A stretch of DNA of 6,404 nucleotides from Bacteroidales bacterium (lineage in GTDB: Bacteria > Bacteroidota > Bacteroidia > Bacteroidales > WCHB1-69). A program made the translations under genes and the position numbers. The DNA is taken from NCBI GenBank assembly GCA_031264975.1, contig JAISDH010000285.1, forward strand, positions 1 through 6,404, in the 5' to 3' direction. Shown here in pieces: positions 1-5,226 of the stretch. The notes under the pieces were generated by a model. The model did no database searches. It saw only the letters and a program-made list of their open reading frames with translations, and was not told the DNA's origin. How positions within the stretch are numbered: position 1 is the first letter of the stretch; every line of letters begins with the position of its first letter.

Positions 1-1418
1 TACCTCCCCGTGCGGTTAATGAATGTGTAATACTTGTATTTGAAGCCATGGAGAAATCACGTAGCAGCAATGTAACCCAATACATAGACCGCATTCTTAT
101 CATTGCGAAACAAGATATAGCAGTAACCGAAGTCTTAATATCTTCACTTGCCGCCTGTGATTTGGAAAACAAGGAAGTAAAAATAGTATTAAGCAATCTC
201 ACAGACCCTGTGCTGGATTTTACAACCACACCGACAACGCTTACTTTGGAAATATTGGAAACAGGACAAACATATACCCATCTCTTAGACAGCGGTAGTT
301 TAGGTAGATTTGCTTCCGACACAATAACAGTTGCAACAGGCGTGAACTTTACCAAAGGAACCTACACCCTGAAAGCTTACTTTTCGTCGGTATTGGATGT
401 AGACAGAATGAATGATACGCTTATAATACCGGTTGTAATCAACCCCGCCTTGTCGGTAAGCGTTTATCCGGAATCCAGCCCTGCCAATTGTCTAACAGGA
501 GCATTGGTAGTAAATCCAACCATAACCCTTTACAATACGGGTAACATGGATTTGTCCAATATAGACTTGATTTTACAGGTAGATACGGGAGAAAACAACA
601 CCGCTGTTTATGCCCTGTTCAAAGAAACATATACAGGAAACATTCTTGCAGGAGATACCGCTACTTATATGTTTAACAGTTCCTATACCGTTCCATGGAA
701 TGCACGTTATGATGTAAGGACGTATACTTATCTGTCATGCGATTCTGCTTTGGCTAACAGCACAAACATGGTGCAGGAATGTGTAGACATAAAAGATTTG
801 CGCATTATCAGTATAGACAACCCGCCTGTGGCAGTGACAAAGGATGCTGTAGGAAGTTCCATTCCGGTAACGGTAACGTCAAACAACCGTAGCGACGGAG
901 ATATTTTTACAGATATACCTGTTAACGTTCGTATAACAAACTCGCAGGGAATAGAGCAGGAAACCTTTATGGAAACGCAAACCATAGGAGCGTCGGCTAC
1001 AGTAAGTCATACCTTTAGCCGCTCTTACACCGTTCCAAATGATACAGTTTATTATCTAACCGTTTTCGTAAACGGTCAGGATAATTATAGTAATAATGAC
1101 ACCCTGATAATGAAACGCTATACGGAAAGCGTAGGTATAGAAACATTGAAAAGTATAGGCGGATTTACCTTATACCAAAATATACCCAACCCTGCCAACA
1201 AGCATACGCACATAAATTACAGCATACCGGAAGTAGGAGAGGTGGTTTTCTATGTACACAGCGTTAGCGGGCAGTTATTATATTCACAAACCATAGAAGC
1301 AACGCACGGCAAACAAAGTCTTGAACTAAACACAAGTTCTTTTGCTGCCGGTATCTACTTCTATAGTATAGAATATAAAGGTCAACGGCTCGTTAAACGG
1401 ATGATGATTAGTGATTAA
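1..1418 (+). CDS. Secreted CARDB/Ig-like repeat protein with T9SS type A C-terminal sorting domain (5' end outside window)
   Basis: The frame is open from the left edge (first full codon at 3), so the ATG at 48 is probably an internal Met and the real start, signal peptide and earlier domains lie upstream. Numbering from that Met, the visible part has about three beta-rich units of 110-120 residues: roughly 21-131, 132-247 and 248-364. Units 2 and 3 share a SYTVP motif (212-216 and 326-330), and several units end in a DTLII/DRILII-like strand, which suggests tandem CARDB or fibronectin-like domains. Residues 373-456 form a T9SS type A sorting domain: FTLYQNIPNPAN, INYSIPEVGEVVFYV, VSGQLLY, GIYFYSIEYKGQRLVKRMMI. 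By family knowledge this tail directs passage through the outer membrane by the type IX machinery and is then removed for surface anchoring or release. No catalytic domain is visible here; adhesion or a scaffold role is inference. A strong terminator follows at 1554-1584. Confidence 0.9.
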   Translation, partial: PPRAVNECVILVFEAMEKSRSSNVTQYIDRILIIAKQDIAVTEVLISSLAACDLENKEVKIVLSNLTDPVLDFTTTPTTLTLEILETGQTYTHLLDSGSLGRFASDTITVATGVNFTKGTYTLKAYFSSVLDVDRMNDTLIIPVVINPALSVSVYPESSPANCLTGALVVNPTITLYNTGNMDLSNIDLILQVDTGENNTAVYALFKETYTGNILAGDTATYMFNSSYTVPWNARYDVRTYTYLSCDSALANSTNMVQECVDIKDLRIISIDNPPVAVTKDAVGSSIPVTVTSNNRSDGDIFTDIPVNVRITNSQGIEQETFMETQTIGASATVSHTFSRSYTVPNDTVYYLTVFVNGQDNYSNNDTLIMKRYTESVGIETLKSIGGFTLYQNIPNPANKHTHINYSIPEVGEVVFYVHSVSGQLLYSQTIEATHGKQSLELNTSSFAAGIYFYSIEYKGQRLVKRMMISD

Positions 1419-1438
1419 CGGTGAGTGATTAGTGATTA
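1410..1438 (+). repeat. Three copies of AGTGATTA across the stop codon
   Basis: The octamer agtgatta occurs at 1410-1417, 1424-1431 and 1431-1438; the last two share one base. The first copy encodes the final Ser-Asp and most of the TAA stop of the T9SS protein. Similar AT-rich words (gttaatgattaatgg, 1602-1616) recur past the terminator. It may be a simple-sequence expansion or the edge of a dispersed intergenic repeat. Confidence 0.6.
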
Positions 1439-1454
1439 ATAGACGAGTGAGTGA

Positions 1455-1487
1455 AGTTTGGCGTAAGCTGATAGCTTACGCCAAACT
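1455..1487. repeat. Perfect 15-bp inverted repeat with 3-nt loop
   Basis: The arm agtttggcgtaagct (1455-1469) is followed by loop gat and the exact reverse complement (1473-1487). It lies 36 nt after the stop of the T9SS gene. No T-run follows on the + strand, so it is a poor intrinsic terminator by itself. A 3'-end-stabilising hairpin, or a REP-like palindromic repeat placed after genes, fits better. The arms are GC-richer than their surroundings. Confidence 0.8.
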
Positions 1488-1553
1488 CGCGAACTCAGTT
1501 CAAGAGTTTTCATTGTTGTTTTGTTTTTATATATTTAGAAACATTTGTAAATT

Positions 1554-1584
1554 GGGTTGCTCAAAAAAGGGTAGCCCTTTTTTT
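1554..1584 (+). terminator. Rho-independent terminator of the T9SS gene
   Basis: The left arm gggttgctc (1554-1562) and right arm gggtagccc (1569-1577) form a 9-bp stem including three G-U pairs, closing an A6 loop (1563-1568) and followed by seven Ts (1578-1584). Part of the stem can also pair as aaaaaaggg with cccttttttt. The position, about 136 nt after the T9SS stop codon, suits transcription ending there. Confidence 0.75.
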
Positions 1585-1622
1585 ATGGTTAGTGGTTGGT
1601 AGTTAATGATTAATGGCTGCTT

Positions 1623-1660
1623 GCCTTTGTTCTTTTGTCTTCTCGCCTTTCTTTTGTCTG
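1623..1660 (+). repeat. Pyrimidine-rich imperfect direct repeat
   Basis: gcctttgttcttttgtctt (1623-1641) is followed by a second unit beginning gcctttcttttgtct (1645-1659). The two differ by loss of gtt in the second copy. The tract runs straight into the inverted-repeat block that starts near 1657, so both probably belong to the same intergenic repeat mosaic. Confidence 0.5.
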
Positions 1661-1725
1661 AATCAGAATTTACAGGATTAGAGGATGAACAGGGTTAAAT
1701 AGGGATTAATCCTTTCTTCCCTATT
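1657..1725. repeat. Degenerate intergenic repeat block A (AATTTACAGGATT type)
   Basis: This block carries the words tctgaatcag, aatttacaggatt, aggatgaacaggg and a hairpin with arms aataggg (1698-1704) and ccctatt (1719-1725) around the small palindrome ggattaatcc (1703-1712). The wording resembles degenerate non-coding repeats I associate with Bacteroidetes intergenic regions, in which such words usually occur as long inverted repeats. Here the expected right arm is largely missing, so the copy looks decayed. The family link is from memory, not from a search. Confidence 0.5.
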
Positions 1726-1732
1726 CTATAAG

Positions 1733-1813
1733 CGCCCAGATAACACAGATTTGAAAAGATGCATACAGATTTTATTATTTGCGAAAATCCGTTTAATCTG
1801 CCTCATCTGAGCG
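1733..1813. repeat. Degenerate inverted-repeat block B (CAGAT/AATCTG type)
   Basis: Outer arms cgcccagataacacagatt (1733-1751) and aatctgcctcatctgagcg (1795-1813) are complementary at 15 of 19 positions. An inner pair, acagatttt (1765-1773) with aaaatccgt (1784-1792), matches at 8 of 9. The block can fold into a long interrupted hairpin. Repeated CAGATT/AATCTG words suggest a dispersed, non-coding MITE- or REP-like element. No transposase or target-site duplication is visible. Confidence 0.55.
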
Positions 1814-1820
1814 TTGCTAA

Positions 1821-1857
1821 TATAAAAGGAGGAAAAGGATATAATCCCGTTCCTCCT
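1821..1857 (-). terminator. Intrinsic terminator of the ferredoxin gene
   Basis: On the - strand, arms at 1857-1845 and 1839-1827 (core aggaggaa pairing with ttcctcct, then a 2-nt mismatch and 3 more pairs) enclose a 5-nt loop and are followed by a short T-rich tail (tttata). It begins 24 nt past the ferredoxin stop codon. The T-run is short, so termination may be moderate. Confidence 0.6.
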
Positions 1858-1881
1858 ATTTCATGATAGATAAAAAGATAA

Positions 1882-2052
1882 CTATTCTTGATGAATTGCT
1901 TCTGCAGGGCACGCATCTGCGCATGCGCCGCATTCTACACATTCATCAGCATTGATTGAATAAGTATCTCCTTCTAAGATTGCCCCTACGGGGCATTCTC
2001 CCATACAATTCCCACAAGCTACACACTTGTCAGGGTCGATTACATAAGCCAT
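1882..2052 (-). CDS. Small 2[4Fe-4S] ferredoxin, 56 residues
   Basis: The frame starts MAYVIDPDKCVACGNC and ends HQE-TAG. Two ferredoxin motifs are complete: C10-x2-C13-x2-C16-x3-C20-P and C38-x2-C41-x2-C44-x3-C48-P, each of which would bind a [4Fe-4S] cluster (three Cys from one motif, the fourth from the other). Length and the two-fold pseudo-symmetry match clostridial-type bacterial ferredoxins. Such proteins are soluble low-potential electron carriers serving pyruvate:ferredoxin oxidoreductase, hydrogenases and Rnf-like enzymes; which partners apply here cannot be told. It lies 138 nt downstream of rubrerythrin on the same strand but has its own -7 box and its own terminator, so it is probably transcribed alone. 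The frame is short enough to be missed by gene callers with a 60-codon cutoff. Confidence 0.95.
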   Translation of the reverse strand: MAYVIDPDKCVACGNCMGECPVGAILEGDTYSINADECVECGACADACPAEAIHQE

Positions 2053-2087
2053 AATTTGAAAATTTATAGATTGTTATTTTAATCGTG

Positions 2088-2095
2088 CAAAGATA
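2088..2095 (-). promoter_or_regulatory. Bacteroidetes -7 promoter box for ferredoxin
   Basis: The - strand reads TATCTTTG, an exact match to the Bacteroidetes -7 consensus TAnnTTTG. Transcription would start near 2080, giving a leader of about 28 nt before the ferredoxin ATG at 2052. No TTTG-like -33 box stands at the expected 19-21 nt distance, which may mean a weak or activator-dependent promoter. Confidence 0.6.
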
Positions 2096-2124
2096 GCAAC
2101 TTTATCTATATCTTCTCACTTTCT

Positions 2125-2152
2125 TTGACAATGAATTTAAAATCATTGTCAA
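2125..2152. promoter_or_regulatory. 10-bp-arm palindrome upstream of ferredoxin: operator or rubrerythrin 3' hairpin
   Basis: ttgacaatga (2125-2134) and tcattgtcaa (2143-2152) are perfect reverse complements around an 8-nt AT-rich spacer. Seen from ferredoxin, the centre is about 57 nt upstream of the predicted start site, where an activator could bind. Seen from rubrerythrin, it is a hairpin 38 nt after the stop codon, but without a T-run on the - strand. Both readings remain open. Confidence 0.5.
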
Positions 2153-2190
2153 CAAGAGCGTTTACTCTCCTGAAATCAGTAAGTTATGAA

Positions 2191-2769
2191 TTAGTAATTT
2201 TCCGGCTTTACTTCAAAATAGGCTTGAGGATGGTCGCAGGAAGGACATTTTTGTAAGGCTTTTTCTCCTTCGTGGACATACCCGCAATTAGAACATATCC
2301 ATTTTACTTTTTCAGGTTTCTCGAAAACGGTATTATTCTTCAGATTTTCATACAAACGAAGATAACGCAATTCATGTTGCTGTTCAACGGTAGCAATTAT
2401 TCTGAACTTTGCCGCAATATTGGGAAAACCTTCCTGTTGTGCAATCTCTGCAAATTGAGGATACATTTCAGTCCATTCTTCATTTTCTCCTGCCGCTGCT
2501 TCCTTTAGATTTTGCATGGTTTCTCCAATAATTCCTGCAGGAAAATTCCACTTTACTTCAGCAGTGCCTCCTTCCAGAAAACGGAAAAACACTTTTGCAT
2601 GCTGTTCTTCCTGTGCTGCCGTTTCTCGGAATATTTTCCCAATTTGAACATACCCTTCCTTTTCTGCCTGTTTTGCAAAAAAGGTATACCGGTTTTTCGC
2701 TTGAGATTCTCCGGCAAAAGCAATCAATAGATTCTTTTCAGTCTGTGTATTCTTAATTTTTTTCTCCAT
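2191..2769 (-). CDS. rbr: Rubrerythrin
   Basis: This 192-residue protein has the classical two-domain layout. Residues 10-145 are the four-helix ferritin-like diiron domain, with E21 (ESQAKNRY), E54-x2-H57 (EEQH), a Glu cluster at 95-98 (GENEEW) and E129-x2-H132 (EQQH) as ligand motifs. Residues 157-185 form a rubredoxin-like Fe(SCys)4 domain with C159-x2-C162 and C175-x2-C178. Family role: a cytoplasmic NADH-linked peroxidase that reduces hydrogen peroxide to water, with electrons passing through a rubredoxin-type centre; typical of anaerobes under oxidative stress. Length is normal and no key residue is missing. The ATG at 2769 gives the usual N-terminus just ahead of the first helix. It starts 43 nt after the stop of the synthetase-like gene, across an almost pure A/T gap, so readthrough is possible, but a candidate promoter also lies inside that gene (2844-2875). 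Confidence 0.96.
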   Translation of the reverse strand: MEKKIKNTQTEKNLLIAFAGESQAKNRYTFFAKQAEKEGYVQIGKIFRETAAQEEQHAKVFFRFLEGGTAEVKWNFPAGIIGETMQNLKEAAAGENEEWTEMYPQFAEIAQQEGFPNIAAKFRIIATVEQQHELRYLRLYENLKNNTVFEKPEKVKWICSNCGYVHEGEKALQKCPSCDHPQAYFEVKPENY

Positions 2770-2812
2770 AATAGTATTATTTATTAGTGTATATTATAAT
2801 TTATATATATTT

Positions 2813-4717
2813 CTATGATAACTCGTTTTTAAATTCATTCCTCCAAAGTAAATAACTGTAATAACGAAATACAAATTGCTGAAAAGAATAATTGCTAAAA
2901 GTATATAACCTTTCCCAATTCTTTATCAAAGATTCTTTATCGACAAAAGCATCTGCATCCGTCAATTGACAGATTTGTTCTTTTATTTGGTCTCCTATTT
3001 CGTTTAACCACTTTTTTTCCGGCACATAAAAACCGAATTTCTGTTTTCTCCATTGTATTTCGTCCGGCACAATTCCTGTCATTGAGCTGCGAAGTAAATA
3101 CTTATTCCAGCCATTATGAATTTTAAAAGTAGAAGGAACTGAAAAAACATATTCCGCCAATTTCAGGCTGTTTGAAAATGGCATTACACAATCCATTCCA
3201 AAACTTGCAGCAGAACATTCCCCCCAACGGAGAACATGAGGTAAAAACAGGGCATAACTCTCATACAAATAATCATTCAATACCGTCTTAACTTTTTCAA
3301 CATGATTTGATTGAAGGAGATTATCGGTTTTATATGCTTTATTTAAGAGTTCATACTCTACGGGCTTTACTTTTTTTGCCAATCGTTTCCCATGGTAGTA
3401 ATATTTTTTCAGAAGAATCTTTATTCGTCGCAATGTCATATCCTTGCAAGAAATATCCGTATGATGAGCGCTTAAAAATTCCCGTGTCCAATCTTTAAAC
3501 ATCCACTGCGAACGAAGCGATTGAAGAAAAGGAGGAAAATAAACTGCATACCCTCCAAACAATTCATCACCGCCTTGTCCATCCATAACAACGTCAAATC
3601 CATAAGACTTTATCGTTTCCATTATTTTATACTGTGCGACAGAACTTGTACTGAAAACAGGAATGTTTTGTTTTTTGTTTACCTCTCCTAACTGTTCCAA
3701 AATCTGTTGCGAAGTGCAGGAAACTTTTATCCACTCTACATTTGTATGTTTGACTACTTTTTCTGCCCAGAAAGTTTCTCCTCCGTCGTATAAATCGGTA
3801 GAAGTAAAGGCTGTAATCCGAATATCAGGATTGAATTTTTTCACAGAACAAAGCAACGTAGAACTGTCAACGCCGCCACTGAGTCCGACTGCTATTTTAT
3901 TGTTATTACTTATATTATCAGCAACGCTATCAAAAACTAACTGCCGAATTTTATCGATGTAAAATGGTTCTTCATATTTATTGTATCCTCCTTTACAGTT
4001 TTTATAAGGTAAGACATAATACGGTTGCTCTTCAAATGAATTATCATTTAAAGAATATATCAGACAGGAAGATGCATGAAGTTCGTGAATATCTGCAAAG
4101 AAATTTTGCCTGTGTTTTGTACTGTCCCCCCAAAGCAAGTAATCAAAAACGGCATTTCTGTTGATTTTCCCTGCGTCTTTTAAGGTTGAAAATAAAGTTC
4201 TACTATCAGAGGCAATTCCAAACTGTGTATTTGTTTTGCAGTAATATAAAGGACGATTTCCAAAGTGGTCTCTTGCGGCGTATATCTTTTGTTCCGACAT
4301 ATTAACGGCAATAAGAGACCAATACCCTTCAAACAAAGCAAATGCATCCATTCCCTTTTGAATAAATAATTCAATAACGACGTCGATGTCAAAAGTACAG
4401 GTATTTTCAGAATTAGAAAGATGAATTGTTTCCATAAGATGTTTACGATTGAATAATTTTCCTTCAAAAATCATCCAAACGTTACCCTTTGTTGCACAAT
4501 ATTTTTCTTTTTCTCCTGTAGAAAAGCATGTCGCTATCGAAAACAAGGCTAAAGCGTCAGGGTTGTCGGCATTTACAATTTGTTTCTCATCAAAAATAAA
4601 GATTTTTTCTCCCGAATCCCCTCGATGCGACAGTTTTTGTAATGCACAACCCGTCAATTCCGTTATGAGGGAAGAAGAAACCTTTTCTTTTTCGATAATG
4701 GAAAATAATCCGTTCAT
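2813..4717 (-). CDS. Asparagine-synthetase-like protein with inactivated glutaminase domain
   Basis: This 634-residue protein has the AsnB layout: an N-terminal Ntn glutaminase-type domain (about 1-200) and a C-terminal ATP-pyrophosphatase synthetase domain (about 250-600). The synthetase half keeps SGGVDSS (280-286), the ATP-binding PP motif, DGQGGDELFGGY (379-390), and the RWRKQKFGF region (556-563) with its conserved lysines. The glutaminase half is degraded: the N-terminus is MNG, not MCG, so the Cys nucleophile is Asn; HRGPD is HRGD (31-34); the usual FNGEIYN is FEGKLFN (84-90), losing the oxyanion-hole Asn. RDHFGNRPLYY (149-159) is still recognisable. The usual DRxSMAxxxExRxPFLD stretch has become ECSAASFGMDCVMPFSN (500-516), so the substrate side has drifted as well. 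Ordinary glutamine-dependent asparagine synthesis is therefore unlikely. Ammonia-dependent amidation, or amide/lactam formation as in beta-lactam synthetase and lasso-peptide cyclases, is inferred. It follows the small envelope-protein gene by 6 nt. Confidence 0.9.
   Translation of the reverse strand: MNGLFSIIEKEKVSSSLITELTGCALQKLSHRGDSGEKIFIFDEKQIVNADNPDALALFSIATCFSTGEKEKYCATKGNVWMIFEGKLFNRKHLMETIHLSNSENTCTFDIDVVIELFIQKGMDAFALFEGYWSLIAVNMSEQKIYAARDHFGNRPLYYCKTNTQFGIASDSRTLFSTLKDAGKINRNAVFDYLLWGDSTKHRQNFFADIHELHASSCLIYSLNDNSFEEQPYYVLPYKNCKGGYNKYEEPFYIDKIRQLVFDSVADNISNNNKIAVGLSGGVDSSTLLCSVKKFNPDIRITAFTSTDLYDGGETFWAEKVVKHTNVEWIKVSCTSQQILEQLGEVNKKQNIPVFSTSSVAQYKIMETIKSYGFDVVMDGQGGDELFGGYAVYFPPFLQSLRSQWMFKDWTREFLSAHHTDISCKDMTLRRIKILLKKYYYHGKRLAKKVKPVEYELLNKAYKTDNLLQSNHVEKVKTVLNDYLYESYALFLPHVLRWGECSAASFGMDCVMPFSNSLKLAEYVFSVPSTFKIHNGWNKYLLRSSMTGIVPDEIQWRKQKFGFYVPEKKWLNEIGDQIKEQICQLTDADAFVDKESLIKNWERLYTFSNYSFQQFVFRYYSYLLWRNEFKNELS
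2844..2875 (-). promoter_or_regulatory. Possible internal promoter for rubrerythrin
   Basis: Inside the 3' end of the synthetase-like gene the - strand reads TTTG (2875-2872), a 20-nt spacer, then TTACTTTG (2851-2844). This fits the Bacteroidetes pattern TTTG-N19-21-TAnnTTTG with one mismatch in the -7 box. A start near 2837 would give a leader of about 67 nt before the rubrerythrin ATG. Independent stress control of rubrerythrin would make sense, but the match may be chance in AT-rich DNA. Confidence 0.35.
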
Positions 4718-4723
4718 ACAAGA

Positions 4724-5086
4724 TTATTCTTCTTTAATTAATATTTCCTGTTCTGCAATTCCACCTTCCGTCAATCGAATGATAGACATTCCGGTGTAGT
4801 TTTTGTTATTTATTTCTCTTGAAGCCCGTATGCGTAATGAAACTTCACGAGACCATTCTCCCTCGTATTTACCATTTTCATCCGTATATCCTGTACGTTT
4901 TATTTCAGGGTCAAAATTTTCTTCTCCAAAAACAAGTTTACATGCAGGAACGGGAACTTTTCTATTTATAGAATCTATCATAGAAACTGTAATGATTGCT
5001 TTGTACTGACTTTCTTTTTTACAAAACAAAAAACTCCCTACTGATAACAAGGATATTATACCTACTAAAATTATTTTCTTATACAT
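4724..5086 (-). CDS. Small putative lipoprotein with carboxypeptidase-regulatory-like beta-sandwich
   Basis: This 120-residue protein begins with a basic stretch and a hydrophobic segment (about 5-21) ending in FLFCKKES, so C22 could be lipidated and anchor it in the envelope. The lipobox is poor, with Phe rather than Gly/Ala/Ser before the Cys; an uncleaved N-terminal anchor is the alternative. Residues 30-117 have alternating beta strands with a PVPACKLVF segment and TDENGKYEGEW (68-78), the T-D-x-N-G-x-Y turn of transthyretin-like or CarboxypepD-regulatory domains common in Bacteroidetes surface proteins. No catalytic motif is visible; a binding or structural role is inference. It is the first gene of the leftward unit and its stop is 6 nt before the ATG of the synthetase-like gene, in the same frame (TAA-TCT-TGT-ATG). 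I found no consensus promoter in front of it. Confidence 0.75.
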   Translation of the reverse strand: MYKKIILVGIISLLSVGSFLFCKKESQYKAIITVSMIDSINRKVPVPACKLVFGEENFDPEIKRTGYTDENGKYEGEWSREVSLRIRASREINNKNYTGMSIIRLTEGGIAEQEILIKEE

Positions 5087-5158
5087 TGTATATTTTTTTA
5101 AGGATGAATTATATAATATTTTTTATGATACCGCGTTTTGGAATCTAACGAAATGAAT

Positions 5159-5186
5159 ATGTATTTTATTTTAATACAAAATACAT
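5159..5186. promoter_or_regulatory. AT-rich dyad in the divergent intergenic region
   Basis: atgtatttt (5159-5167) and aaaatacat (5178-5186) are perfect reverse complements around a 10-nt spacer. The dyad lies between the divergent lipoprotein (-) and cyclophilin (+) genes, 40 nt before the cyclophilin ATG, where a regulator of either unit could bind. TACATTTT at 5182-5189 is a one-mismatch -7 box for the + strand but lacks a -33 partner. AT-richness makes chance pairing plausible. Confidence 0.3.
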
Positions 5187-5226
5187 TTTCTATACCAAAA
5201 ATTTTAATAAATAAAACAGATTCGTC

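Larger units (their letters stand above)
1419..1881. other. Gene-free 463-nt convergent intergenic region made of repeats and terminators
   Basis: No convincing coding region is present between the T9SS gene (+) and the ferredoxin gene (-), which converge here. In order the stretch holds the end of the AGTGATTA repeats, a perfect 15-bp stem hairpin, a + strand terminator, a pyrimidine-rich direct repeat, two degenerate inverted-repeat blocks, and the - strand ferredoxin terminator. The only small frame seen (1606-1698, 30 codons) ends inside the repeat block and has no support. Confidence 0.75.

Noticed and set aside
48..50. ATG at 48 as the true start of the T9SS protein
   Set aside because: The frame stays open to the left edge, the Met is followed by neither a signal peptide nor a domain start, and T9SS cargo needs a signal peptide.
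728..985. 85-codon frame on the - strand
   Set aside because: It is antisense to the well-supported T9SS coding frame and shows no recognisable protein features.
1606..1698. 30-codon + strand frame with a hydrophobic middle
   Set aside because: It comes from the pyrimidine-rich repeat and ends inside the next repeat block; there is no promoter or family likeness.
1419..1881. CRISPR array, tRNA or riboswitch in the gene-free stretch
   Set aside because: The repeats are not regularly spaced, no cloverleaf is seen, and no known riboswitch core was recognised.
4180..4467. 95-codon frame on the - strand inside the synthetase-like gene
   Set aside because: It is an alternative frame of a gene whose motifs are continuous through this stretch; there is no frameshift in the main frame.
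4718..4723. An upstream start restoring a catalytic Cys in the synthetase-like protein
   Set aside because: The preceding codons are TAA-TCT-TGT with no start codon, and a Cys there would read CMNG, not the N-terminal CG needed for the nucleophile.
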